Shown piece after piece: positions 13,880-25,467 of a DNA stretch of 64,000 nt (the stretch's first letter is position 1; every line of letters begins with the position of its first letter). The position numbers and the translations under genes are program-made. Source of the DNA: Paraspadella gotoi (lineage: Eukaryota; Chaetognatha); assembly GCA_051294375.1 (NCBI GenBank), contig CM119266.1, positions 13,939,614 to 14,003,613 of the forward strand, written 5' to 3'. The notes beneath the pieces were generated by a model. The model was not told where the DNA came from, did no database searches, and worked only from the letters and a program-made list of their open reading frames with translations.

Positions 13880-14100
13880 CTACAGACCCCGGCGCCGCCA
13901 ACAGCACCGCCCAGCGCCGCCTCGCATATTGGATGTCGGAAAAGAAAAAAGGAAGGCAAAGAGAAAAAAAAATGGGGGGAAGAGGAAAGAGAGATAGCGA
14001 GAAAGAAAAGGGGGAGGGCAAATTATGCGCCGTCCTCGGCGACGCGCCATCTATTATTCATTTCCTCAAAAAACGTTGCTCTCTTTTTTAATGATTCCAA
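13880..14100 (+). repeat. Inverted repeat across the 14.4-kb gap, left arm
   Basis: The segment with CCGGCGCCGCCAACAGCACC, the ATTGGATGTCGGAAAAG block and the GCGACGCGCCATCTATTATTC block recurs in reverse complement at about 14456-14672, on the far side of the N run 14431-14455. Confidence 0.75.
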
Positions 14101-14127
14101 TCTCTCGCGAGGCAGAGTCGCCGGTCG

Positions 14128-14178
14128 AGGGGGAGAGAGAGAGGAGAGAGAGAGAAGAGAGGAGAGAGAAGAGAGAAG

Positions 14179-14212
<34 letters not shown>

Positions 14213-14223
14213 TGAGAGAGAGC
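14128..14223. repeat. (GA)n tract, interrupted
   Basis: Polypurine GA with GAA/GGA breaks. A similar tract at 14675-14772 lies beyond the gap. Confidence 0.85.
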
Positions 14224-14430
14224 GGAGATCGTCTTTCAAAGGCAAGCGTCGCCACGTCGCCTAACCTTAGTGACTTTACTGCGGCTGGTCTCATTTTCCG
14301 CCATATACAGAGATGCCGAGGAAATCCAAATTGAAAAGGTGCCAGCAAGTCATATCACGGCCAATGGCGGATCATGACTGTGTTTGAGCATACATATGCA
14401 TTTTCTCCCGCTATGTTTTTTTTTTCTTTT

Positions 14431-14455
14431 NNNNNNNNNNNNNNNNNNNNNNNNN
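14431..14455. other. Assembly gap (25 N)
   Basis: Run of 25 N flanked by an inverted repeat. Confidence 0.99.
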
Positions 14456-14672
14456 GGAGTCATAAAAAAGGAGCAACGTTTTTTTGAGGAAATGAATAAT
14501 AGATGGCGCGTCGCAGAGGACGGGCATAATTTGCCCTCCCCCCTTTTCTTTCTCGCTATCTCTCTTTCCTCTTCCCCCCATTTTTTTTTCTCTTTGCCTT
14601 CCTTTTTTTTCTTCCGACATCCAATATGCGAGGCGGCGCTGGGCGGTGCTGTTGGGCGGCGCCGGGGTCTGT
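14456..14672 (-). repeat. Inverted repeat across the 14.4-kb gap, right arm
   Basis: Reverse complement of 13880-14100 with small indels. It starts immediately after the N run. An arm beginning exactly at a scaffold gap suggests a join artefact. Confidence 0.75.
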
Positions 14673-14754
14673 AAGATGAGAGAGAGAGAGAAGAGAGGAG
14701 AGAGAGAGAACGAGGATGAGATGAGGAGAGAGAGGCGAGAGAGAGAGAGAGATC

Positions 14755-16041
14755 AGAGACAGAGAGACAGAGGGAGATCGTGATGCGGCGCGCATTCAAG
14801 CGCCAGAAACGCCACGTGTTTTTCTTCCTGTTATTGAGTTGTTATTTTTCCTTTTTTTTTTAACTTGATTTTTTTTTCCCTTTTTCTTCTTTCTAACGTT
14901 TTCCTGATGCTTTGATCTTACTCGTGATCTCTAACATTAGCGCTGGCATTAATCTTTTTGTGTTTTCTTCTTTCGGTCTTCCCTATTTTTCTATTTTTTT
15001 ATTTCCTATTTTTTTCTTATCTTCTGCCTTTTTTTACATGTCTTTTTTTCCTTTTTTCTCAGAATACCTTTCTTTTTCTATCTTCTTTCTTTCCTCTTTC
15101 AATCTCTCTTTTTTATCATTTTATTAATTATTTTTCTCATCTTGTTTTCTTCTTTCAATTATTTCTGCCAATCGACTAAAGTAAAAAAAAACAAGCGGTG
15201 CCTCAATTCGTTCTCTAGTAACAAATCAATACTAATCACTCCGTTGGCGCCAAATCTTGGCGATGGCAATGGAGCCGCTTTCAACGATATTTCTTAATTT
15301 CTTCGTCTTCGTCTTTTCTCTCTTCACTATTCGACCTTTCTTTTCCTCGTTTCGCGCCTTATTCTCAACCTCTCTTTTCTCTTCTCTTTCTTATTTCCTC
15401 GGACTACGCTTTTCCTTTTTCTCATTTTCTACTCGACCTTCTTTTTCTTTCTCTCCTCTTTTCCTCGACCTCTCTTTTTATTTCTACTCTTTCCTCGACC
15501 TCTCTTTTTTCTTTCTCCTCCTCTTTCCTCGACTCTCTTTTTTTTTTCCTTTCTCCAGAAATCTCTTTTGCTTTCTTCTTCCTTTTCCTTCTTTCCCTTC
15601 GTCTCCACTCAACCTTTCTTTTTCCTTTCATCCTCGTCTCTCCTCACCTCTCATTCGCTTCCTTCTCGCCTTTCCCTACCTCTCTTTTTCCTTTCCCCAA
15701 ACCTCTCTATTTCTGTCTCCTTTTCTACCATAACCTCTTCCCAACCGTTCTCCCGTCACCAACCAGTCACATTTCGTCGCGCTCAAAGACGATTTCGGCG
15801 ACGAGACTTTTAGGATCGACGATGTCATTTCGCGCTCAAATGACGTTTACGGCGCCGTACGAGCGGCGTCACCAATGGACGCGAGCTCACGATGTCAGAT
15901 GTTAAAAGGCGAACATTCAAGCGACGGAAAGATTTATTCTTTTTTCCCAATTTCCCCGTCAATTACTATATTGATTTTTGGTTAGGCTCGCACGAGCGAA
16001 CGAAGATGAATATTTTTCCTCCTCTCCCCTTCTCCAGGTAT

Positions 16042-16127
<86 letters not shown>

Positions 16128-16130
16128 AGA
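14755..16130 (+). repeat. Tandem duplication near 15 kb, first copy
   Basis: Starts at the AGACAGAGGGAGATCGTGATG block, runs through CCAGAAACGCCACGTG, a long pyrimidine-rich stretch (14960-15730) and the ACCAGTCACATTTCGTCGCG block, and ends in a GA tract (16045-16130). It corresponds to 16446-17845 with many indels. The 100-158 codon open frames on both strands are only the consequence of stop-poor polypyrimidine sequence. Confidence 0.8.
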
Positions 16131-16445
16131 GAAGAGCGGCAAGGGACTGAAGAGGAGAGAGTATGAGATAATCGTTTATTATGATATAACAGCGCTAATT
16201 TGTCGAGACTCGCAATTCCTCGGAATAATTGTAAAAAATAGATTTTGTCTCTCATAAACGCGCGAATTAGATTAAGCTTTACGATAATATCTCTTGTCGC
16301 AGAACGCGACGGAAAATCGGTAATTATATTTCTGGATTAATTAATTTTCTTCCAAAAAATAATTGGTTTTCGCCGCAGTTTCATATAAATTAACAATTAC
16401 GGGAATCGACAATAACTTGTGGTCGCAATACGAAAATGCGGAAGA

Positions 16446-17744
16446 GAGAGAGACAGAGGGAGACTCGTGAGGCGCCGCATTCAGCGCCAGAAACGCCACG
16501 TGTTTTTCTTCCTGTTATTGAGTTGTTATTTTTCCTTTTTTTAACTTGATTTTTTTTTCCCTTTTTCTTCTTCTAACGTTTTCCTGATGCTTTGATCTTG
16601 CTCCGTGATCTCTAACATTAGCGCTGGCATTAATCTTTTGGTGTTTTTCTCTTTCCGTCTTCCCTATTTTTTTCTATTTTTTTTTATTTCCTATTTTTTT
16701 CTTATCTTCTGCCTTTTTTTGACATGTCTTTTTTTCCTTTTTTCTCAGAATTCCTTTCTTTTTTCTATCTTTCTTTCTTTATTTCTTTTTTATTCATTTA
16801 TATTATTATTTCTTCCATCTTGTTTTCTTCTTTTCAATTATTTCTGCCAATCGACTAAAAGAAAAAAAAAACAAGCGGTGCCATCCAATTCGTCTCTAGT
16901 AACAAATCAAACTAATCACTTCTCGTTGGCGCCAAATCTTGGCGATGGCGATGGAGCCGCTTTCAACGATATTTCTTAATTTTCTTCGTCTTCGTCTTTC
17001 TTCTCTTCACTATTCGACCTTTCTTTTCCTCGTTTCGCGCCTTATCTCAACCTCTCTGTTCCTTTCTCTTCCTATTTCCTCGACTACGCTTTTCCTTTTT
17101 CCTCATTTTTCTCCTCGACCTTTCTTTTACTTTCTCCTCCTCTTTCCTCGACCTCTCTTTTTATTTCTACTCTTTCCTCGACCTCTCTTTTTCTTTCTCC
17201 TCCTCTTTTCTCGACCTCTCTTTTTATTTCTTCTCCTTTCTACAGAAGATCTCTTTTGATTTCTTCTTCCTTTTCCTCCTTTCTCTTCGTCTCCACTCAA
17301 CCTTTCTTTTTCCTTCATCCTCGTCTCTCCTCCACCTCTCATTCGCTTCCTTCTCGCCTCTTCCCTACCTCTCTTTGTCCTTTCCCCAACCTCTCTAATT
17401 CTGTCTCCTTTTCTACCATAACCCTCTCCTAACCGTTCTCCCGTCACCAACCAGTCAACATTCGTCGCGCTCAAAGACGATTTCGGCCGACGAGACTTTT
17501 AGGATCGACGATGTCATTTCGCGCTCAAATGACGTCACGGCGCCGACGAGCGGCGTCACCAATGGACGCGAGTCACGATGTCAGAGTTAAAAGGCGAACA
17601 TTCAAGCGACGCGAAGAGATTTATTCTTTTTTCCCAATTTCCCCGTCAATTAACTATATTGATTCTGGTTAGGCCTCGCACGAGCGAACGAAGAATGAAT
17701 ATCTTTCTCCTCCCCTTCTTCCCGCATACGACGAGAGGAGAGAG

Positions 17745-17782
<38 letters not shown>

Positions 17783-17784
17783 AG

Positions 17785-17845
<61 letters not shown>
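16446..17845 (+). repeat. Tandem duplication near 15 kb, second copy
   Basis: Colinear with 14755-16130, offset by about 1.66-1.69 kb, with a spacer at 16131-16445. It ends in a GA tract (17735-17845). Sequences after the two GA tracts differ, so the tract is the edge of the unit. Confidence 0.8.
17525..17570. promoter_or_regulatory. CRE-like TGACGTCA plus CCAAT pair (candidate)
   Basis: A perfect palindromic TGACGTCA (17530-17537) lies 21 bases before CCAAT (17559-17563) in a locally CG-rich stretch. The first tandem copy near 15835-15880 has the CCAAT but a broken CRE. No transcript start or following exon could be placed, so promoter function is conjecture. Confidence 0.2.
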
Positions 17846-17846
<1 letters not shown>

Positions 17847-18361
17847 AGTCGGAGCCGCCATGAAGCCTCTGCCCCATTTCTGTCTTCTTATTTGCAAACG
17901 GCACTCTTTTCTCTTTTTATGGTGAATAAATCCTCTTTGATCAGCGGCAGGGAGGAACCGAGGAACCGTAACCTTACATACATTCGTTCAGAAAAGTCGG
18001 GAGAGAAAAAAAAAATGGCGAAGGAAGATTGAATCGCTGACTCTATCTCCCTCTGCGCGAAAGCTTGGTGAATATTTATATTTATATTATATTTAGCCTC
18101 GAGCTTTTTACTTTTTATTGGCAAATTCTTGTTAAAAAACTCCTGCCTTCCTTAACTTTGTGCAATTTGATGAAACGTTTCTTTTGACATCTCAACGTCC
18201 TTCCGCCTGCAACATCTCACTGGTGAATTATTCCATCGCTCACGCTCGTAGACGACTTTTCCTTCTGCGACCGCGGACTTTCTGCACGCGCCCCGTGGAG
18301 GCGCTCGTGCGGAACGAAAAACGACGCCGAAAACAGCAATGTATTACTCAAAACGCGGTTG

Positions 18362-18364
18362 CGC

Positions 18365-18399
<35 letters not shown>

Positions 18400-18413
18400 A
18401 GGCGGCGGCGTCG
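18362..18413. repeat. (GGC)n trinucleotide repeat
   Basis: About 16 GGC units in a CG-rich block (18240-18470). It translates to poly-Gly or poly-Ala, and no splice-supported exon could be built. It may be a 5'UTR or promoter-proximal repeat. Confidence 0.9.
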
Positions 18414-18875
18414 CCGCGCCGTTGCCTGGGAAGTGGAGGCGGAGGCGACGAAGTAGCGCCATCGGGGGTAAAACGACGACAACGACTATGATGGAAATGG
18501 CGATCGCATTATCATTTCATAGAAACATTTTTCTCAATTAAAAGCCGGCAACGAGATATTAACTCAATCCCGAATAACTTTGTTTTGGTCTTGCGTTGTC
18601 TACTCAAAGTAAATAGCTAATGTAGTAGTGCTACTACGTAAAACAGTATCGACCTCGACGATACGACCTAAATTTAACCGACATATTTCAAACTCCCGTT
18701 CACCGCGTCTCCCTCCCCTCTCCTCCTCCCCCAAAAAGAAAAAACCGAGCCTCACCTAAATCCAACCCGAACCTCACCCTCTCATTCGTTGTCCGGATTT
18801 ATGTCCCCGCGATTTCCTTGAAAGCGACGCCCATCCATGAATTCAGTCACTCAGTAAATCACCGAAGTCGTCGTA

Positions 18876-18945
18876 ACTGCTGCCGCTGTCGCTGCTGCCG
18901 CTTCCGCCGACACTGCCGCTGCCGCTGCCGATGACGGCGATGACG
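18876..18945. repeat. (GCY)n trinucleotide repeat
   Basis: CTGCCG/CTGCTG-type triplets, imperfect. No gene call. Confidence 0.8.
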
Positions 18946-20012
18946 CCCACGTCGCTTTAAAAATATTTCGTCTCTCGAACTTCGCCACCTGAGACCTGCG
19001 TTGGCATTGAAGTTTAAAAAAAGGCAGAGAGTTAATGTATATATATAAACAATAAATGAATACATTAACACTCATTGTAAATATTATCTATTAATCAAAA
19101 TTAATAAATATATCAACAAGCGAAGAGGAAGTGAGACTGAGAAATGTTTTTGGACAGTACGTATAGTACACGATAGTATACCGCCTTTATGATAATGGCT
19201 TTTGTGACACTGCGTCTATCGCAATTTGTCACAATTTTTGGTCGACAATTTTTCTTTCTTTTTGACACAAGGTTGTCAGGTAAAAGTCAAAGGGCGAAGA
19301 TGAAATCAAGAAAAAAAGAAATTCTAATCTCACAATCCGTATTGCAAATGTTCCTTTTTTGTTCTCGGCGTTTAACCGCGCTACCAGAATACTAAATAAT
19401 CAGTAATCTATACTATATATATCTATCTATCTATTTATCTATTTATCTATATCTATACTATATCTATACTATACAATTAAAAACTGTTGCCAAACCATTA
19501 ACCCCTTTTTAAATATGAGAATTTTATTTCATATCAATAATGATACAGTAGCATACATCAGCAACAAAATAAACCAAACGAATAAAACAGAATTAAGAGG
19601 TTAACGTGAAGGAAAACTAAGCAACGAGATTATTTCTATATTTTCATAGAAATAAGACAAAACTTTATTTTTGGTCTAAGTTAAACGTTTCATTAATCGT
19701 TCATGACTAATTTTGAATATATTATAAATGTCAGGGTAACCAAAACATTCTCTAATGTTTCTGATTATTTGACGTACATAAGTTTCTCCAAAACATAGTC
19801 AATCCTGACAAAAATAAGTGCAGTTAACTGTTAATTGCAAAAGCGTTGGTCATAGACTAACCTCCAATGCTCTAAAGAGTTTCCTTTTTTTCTTTTCTTT
19901 TGCTTTTCTTCCCTGTTTTTTATTATCCCCCTCATCTTTTACTTTTCTTTTCCTCACTTTCTTTCGCCCGCTCTCCTTTTTTCCAATTTGCATATGACAG
20001 CGGCGGTTGCGG
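18946..20012. other. AT-rich DNA, no gene seen
   Basis: Includes a TATC-type microsatellite at 19419-19470. No supported exon. Confidence 0.55.
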
Positions 20013-20076
20013 CGGTGTCGAATTAGGCGGCGGCGGCGGCGGCGGCAAAAGCGGCCTCGGCGGCGGCGGCGTCGTT
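20001..20076. repeat. (GGC)n-rich block upstream of the candidate exon
   Basis: GGC/GGT triplets, imperfect. Followed by a T-rich acceptor tract at 20122-20134. Confidence 0.8.
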
Positions 20077-20134
20077 GGCGTCGGACGCGTCCTCTAAACT
20101 TCGTCTGATTTATTACCTCGGGTTTTTTTTTCAG

Positions 20135-20217
20135 GTGAAGAGACGCAAAACCCAACATATGACTGGCGGTTTTGGGGGAAGAAAAAGGATTCGCAGCTCG
20201 AACCGACGAAGTACTAA
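20135..20217 (+). CDS. Possible terminal coding exon (short, unassigned)
   Basis: A good acceptor (nine T, then CAG, ending at 20134) is followed by an open frame: two bases completing a codon, then 26 codons to TAA at 20215-20217. The peptide ends KKKDSQLEPTKY and contains YDWRFWGKK, which reads like a cytoplasmic C-terminal tail rather than random sequence. I found no matching upstream exon, so the gene it would belong to is unknown. The intron would have to be long. The call is inferred and weak. Confidence 0.3.
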
Positions 20218-22424
20218 CTCTGTCACTGTCTTTCTCTCTCTATAGTTTATTGTAGCGATCTTTTTGACTCGCGTCCAATGTTTTATAAACCAAGTTTCAA
20301 CACTCACGAAATTTATCACAACTTCGGATATATGTCATTCAAATCTCAGAATTTTGTCTTTTAAAATCTTATATCTCCGCATCTCATCCAATCATCCTTA
20401 AATATAAACTTGAATAATACATACTAAAGCTTATCTCTTTTACACCTTTAGGGTCCGCGAGAGAAACTGCCAACCCTTGCACGATAAGTGGCATAGAAAT
20501 AAATTGTTCGAAGAGCTCAGTTATCTGATAACGAAAAAAAAGAAAAGAGCGAATGCGAATTTAACTTTTATTTCTTCTATCGAGAAAAAGTAAATAAAAC
20601 TGAATTAAAAAATTAAATTTTTTTTTTCTTCTAAGCTCCGTTTAAAAATAAAAGAAAGACTAAAATTAACTCTCTCTCTCTCTTTCTGCCCCCGTTTTGA
20701 TTTGCATAAAAAATCGATAGAATGCATATTACCCTTTTTAATGAAAGCGTTAACCGCTTTTTTTTTTTTCCTTTTTCCACGCCGGTATTTGATTGATTAA
20801 TCGATTTTTCTCCCTTTTTTTTTCTTTTTAATTTTCTTTTTTTTTTTTTAATTTTTCTCGGTTTTTTAATCCCGCGATCGTCTTCTGGATTCTCATTTCT
20901 ATTACGCCAAAAAACAAAAACAAAAAACAAAAAACAGGTTCGTGTTTCTTCACCCGCGAAGGAGAATCTGGCCGCTGTCATCATTGACCGACACGCTTTG
21001 TCCAGATTGCCAGTGTCCGATTTGGAAGACGTCACCCGTGGCGAATATGATTGATCGATCGATCGACGGGACGTCGGTTTTACTTACCCTCAGCCTTGAG
21101 CCTTATTCTCCAAAAAAAAGTCTAATTAAAAAAATTACTGTTATTAACTCGCCATGTGTTGAAAAAAATTCCAAATATTCTGTAATCTTTAACTTTAAAT
21201 CTGTCCTGGAGGCTGGAGCTGCCTCGAGCTCTTGCGGTGCGAGGCTTTGGGGCGTCGTTCTTAGGAAGGACCTGATAACGAGTTCCGCTTCCAGTCTCAA
21301 GCAGTAAAAATAATCGGTGTTGGAGGCGAATGTCAATGATATTGTTGTTTTTCAAATATGAGCAATAATTAGTTTGAAAATTTATTGAAAAAAAATATCA
21401 AACTTTTTTTTTCCAAAAAAATTATTTCAATGCACAAAACCGATTTAATATTGATGATATGGCTTTGTATTGTAAAAAGGGATTTTTTTTGGTCTAAATT
21501 GAACAAGAAGATAAGCATGTGTGTCGAATCTGCTCAAGTTAATCACTAAATGACAAAATTTACTAAGATAGCCTTCGGGCAAATCTTAAACTAAGTCCTG
21601 TAGCGGCTAATACAAGATTAGAACAAGGATTAAAGAATGACCTGCTGGGAGAGAGAAATTTTTAGCAATAATAAAATCTAATCCTCGGGTCAATAACCTT
21701 TGAAAAATCGAAAACGTTCACAAGAAACAAGATTTTACTTCCGGCTTCCGTTTTCTTATATTGATTCTTTGATTACATTAACGTCATTAGACGTAATACT
21801 CTTGAGAAAATATACTTCGCTAATTCACGTGAATTCCAGTCCAAAAGACGTTGAAAAACATATTTCGTTGTTCGTTTTGAAGAATTTACGAATTGGCATT
21901 TCAGAATAAACGGTAAACAATGCAGTTAAAGATCGTGTGACAAAAAAGTTTGTTAATGTAAGTAATGCCGAAAGAATATACTATTTACCAAAAATTGATA
22001 AAAATAAGAGCTGTATGGACCTTGAGATACGTCTTTTTAACCTTTTATAAAAAAATCCTCACAAAATTTTTATCGATTAAACCGTTTGTGATACGGCTGG
22101 CCGTTTTCGTTCCAAAAGTTAACACAATTAAAAACTAATTAAGATTCGAAATTCGAATTTCATCTCCAACGATTTAAAAGTTTGAAAGAAAAAGTTTGCA
22201 AAAAAAAAAATATCGTAATTTATTCGATATATGATTGAATTATGTTGATTTACCCTTTTCTTGATAAAACTTCGTTATCATACAATTGTTAAATCAATTA
22301 GCAGCCTTAACAAATCGTCAAGCGCCCGGAATCCACCTTCGGTCCTTCGCGCCTCGAAAAGGCTCGTCCGCATGCGTCCGCTCGCATCTCCTTCCTCCGT
22401 CCGATCACGAAATCGGCGTCAGTC
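20218..22424. other. Upstream region of the SLC22-type gene, no clear exon
   Basis: AT-rich, with a CG-richer part at 20940-21080 where both strands have short open frames. The plus strand ends LEDVTRGEYD after an A-rich, poor acceptor. The minus strand reads IFATGDVFQIGHW to a GTGAAG donor-like site. Neither can be joined to another exon. A GATC run occurs at 21052-21067. The 5'UTR or promoter of the transporter presumably lies in the last few hundred bases. Confidence 0.45.
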
Positions 22425-25385
22425 ATGGGTTCGGTGGAACTGAACGACTTCTTCGCGCGTCGCGGCGTCTGCGGCCTTTTCCCGCTCGGCTACTGGTTGA
22501 TTCTCACCTTCGTCAGTATCTACCAGTGTTTTCTCTTTATGGCCAACGCCATCTACTCGTACAAACCGCGATTCTGGTGCGCCGAGTTCGGGGAGGAGAG
22601 TTCCGCCAATCTTACGCATTCGGTAACTGGAGGTGGGGGAGGTGGGGGGGAGAATGTTTTTTTTTACATGCCTAAATAACAAGTCGAAAGAGATGTAAGG
22701 TTAATATTGGTTTTAAATTAAATGGAACCGTGTCAAAAATCTGGTCGAATATTTCCTTTACTTTACTTTTCTTTTCTTTTCTTTTCTTTTCATTTTCTTT
22801 CTTCTCCTTCTCATTCTCTTCTCTTCTCTTCTCTTCTCTTCTCTTCTCTTCTTTTTCTTTTTCTTTCTTTTCTTTTCTTTTCCCACCTTTTCTTTCTTTT
22901 CTTTACTTTACTTTACTTTACTTTCTTTACTTTCTTTTCCTTTTCGTTCTTTACCTTTCAGTTTTGTCTTGAAAAAAAAAATCCGAAACATTATTTTTCA
23001 TCAGCCTTTTGCTACTTTTCCGTTTCACTCCCCCACCTTTTCCACCTCAGGAAATCTGCGCGCTCGGTTGCCCCAACGACAACTGGACCTTCCACTCGAG
23101 TGGCTCCTCGCCCCCGGCCTCCATCTCTATCGAATGGAATCTCGTCTGCGACCGAGAGATCATCTACAACGTGGTGGAGACGACCTTCTTCGTCAGCGGG
23201 CTCCTGGCTTGCTTCTTCTGCGGCGATCTGTCCGACAGATTCGGGCGTCGGCCCGTCGCCATCTTCTTCTCCGCTTTCTGCACGATCGTCGGCGTCAACG
23301 TCGTCTGGGTCCCGGATGTAATCAGTTATTGCGTGATTCGTTTTCTGCTGGGATTCGGCTTCATCGGTCTCCTTTCCACCGTGACGTTGAGGATGGAGAT
23401 GTTCTCCGCGGATCGGAGGGTGGGTTGGAGGCGGAGGGATAATTAACTTTGGAATATATATATGTGAATTAGTTACTCAAATTATTTAATTTCTCTCTCT
23501 CTATCTTTTATTTCTCGCTCTCTCTCTCTCTCTTTCTCCAGTTTATCTCCATGAACTTTGACATGGGATGGACTCTTGGGGCTATGGTGCTCCCGGGAGT
23601 AGTGTATTTGGTGCCCAATTGGAGGTAAGTACAATCTGTTCCAAAATAAATCATGTTTCTCAGGAGACTGTTTATCACAAACTTTAAAGGTCGGCTAATT
23701 ATGAAGCTTATTTACAAATAAATTGCTTTATAATTTTCTTTTATTATTGTATGAATTTTATTATGTTGAAAAAAATTTTTTTTTCTTCTCTTAAGAGTCG
23801 GAATGTGCATCCTCAACGGGCTCGGCCTCCTCTGCATCCCCATCATCTACTTCAGCCCGGAGAGCGTCCCCTGGCTCTTGAAGAACAACCGGCTTGAGGA
23901 GGCCTACGGAATCCTCAAGCGAATCTCCGAGTCGCGCGGCGCCGACCTCTCGTGGGCCGAGTTCGAGAAGATCGCCAGAGACGACTTCGCCGAGGTCGAG
24001 CAGTCGGCGCCGGAAAAAGAAAAGCCCGAACCCGGAGTCGGCGACAGCTTCGGCAGCGTCGGCAGCGTCGACAGGCAAACCTCCCGCCGGATCAGTTTGG
24101 CCAGCGACGTCGGGTTCATCGATTCTGTGCCTTCGATCGGCGGAGATCGCTACCGTCGTCGACGGGCCAGTTCCTCCAGCCGCAAGATGAGCACCGCCAG
24201 TTACGCCAGCGATTTAACAGGCGGGAAAGGGCCGAGCCTGTTCAACGAGACGATCGCCGAGGTCAAAAAAACGAGCCTGACGAACGAGTTGGAGGCGGTG
24301 GAGTTCATCCCGCCGGCCAAGGACAATCCACTCGAAGCGGAAATCGCCAAAGAGTCCAGTTTCCTCAGGGCATTCAAGACGCCGACTTACCTGGTGACTC
24401 TCATCTGCGCCAGTTGCTACTGGTCTTACAGCAACTTCATCTTCATCGGACTTACCTTTTCCTATGGGACGCTGGCCGGTGATCGCCTGATCAACTTTTT
24501 ATTGCTCACGCTGACTTCGTTACCGGCCAGGGTGCTCGCCGTTCCCGCCTGCATGTTTCTCAAGAGAAGGCCTGGGATGTTTATCTTCACTTTCATTACC
24601 GGTTTGTTTTCATTTTTATTTAGCCATTGAACAATATTTATCCTATCTTTTACATCAGCATTCTGTTTATATTTGTAGGCTAAAATATACATTTTTTAGT
24701 CGCTCATACTACCACGGCAGTTAATGTAAACACTACTAAATATATATATATACAAATCCTCCATCGTTTAGCTATTTCCATCACAACTCCCCCCTCCTTT
24801 TCTCCAGCCGTATCCTTCGTCATCTCCGCCATCGTGCGTCACTCCGTGGCCGACTACGAGGCGGATCACGCCACACTCCGCAAAGTCCTCAACTTGACGG
24901 CCAAGTGGGCCGAGGAGATTCTCTTCGAGATCTTCGCCCTCTGGCAGCAGGAGGCCTTCCCGACGCTTCTCAGGGGCCGATCCTTTTTATGCGCCTGCTT
25001 CTTCGCACGGGTTGGTCTTTAAGTTTAATTTTGTTCTGTTTATAGTTACAGTTTATAGTTAACTGTTTAAAATTGTAAATTATTTAAATGATTAAATTTA
25101 AAAGCGAACAAGGAAAGACTTTTAAATATCAACAAGAACATTGGTTTTTTATAATTATAACACAAAAATTATTTAATTATTAATCTCTAAATAAGTTTGT
25201 TAATCTCCGTACTCAAGGTGGTATCCTCGCTGGCCTGCTTCATGTCATTTGTACAAACTCGCCATCCCTTAGAGCTAGAGTACACCATCGGAATTGCCGG
25301 CCTCTTCCTCGCAGCCACCGCCTTCATCGTCCCCGAGACAAAGGGGGCGCCTCTGCCGCAGACTCTCGCCGAATTGACGGAATGA
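22425..25385 (+). CDS. SLC22-family organic ion transporter (MFS), six exons
   Basis: Exons 22425-22622, 23051-23419, 23542-23624, 23796-24601, 24808-25010 and 25218-25385 join with consistent phases and GT/AG introns of 428, 122, 171, 206 and 207 bp. They give 608 aa ending in TGA. Seen: a first membrane helix at about residues 21-43; an extracellular loop with C52, C69, C73, C99 and N-glycosylation sequons at N62 and N77; the EWNLVC motif (94-99); the MFS signature GDLSDRFGRRP (124-134); the PESVPWLL motif (238-245) after helix 6; QEAFPTLLRG (533-542); and the terminal PETKGAPLPQTLAEL (592-606). These are hallmarks of SLC22 organic cation/anion/carnitine transporters, which are plasma-membrane carriers. 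The loop between helices 6 and 7 (about 247-412) is roughly 100 residues longer than usual and Ser/Arg rich around 335-349. The ATG at 22425 gives a normal SLC22 N-terminus. Substrate and orthologue cannot be assigned. A separate upstream 5'UTR exon is possible. Confidence 0.92.
22755..22935. repeat. (TTTTC)n/(TCTCT)n pyrimidine repeat in intron 1
   Basis: TTTTC, then CTCTT, then CTTTA pentamer-like units inside the first intron of the transporter. Confidence 0.9.
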
Positions 25386-25416
25386 GAAGAAAACGCCGCC
25401 TATCTGAAACTTTAAT

Positions 25417-25467
<51 letters not shown>

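Noticed and set aside
22755-22972. Coding frame in intron 1 of the transporter
   Set aside because: Phe/Ser/Leu product of TTTTC repeats. It lies between a good donor and acceptor.
23791-24482. Antisense and alternate frames over exon 4 of the transporter
   Set aside because: Shadows of a GC-rich exon. The sense frame carries all SLC22 motifs and matching splice phases.
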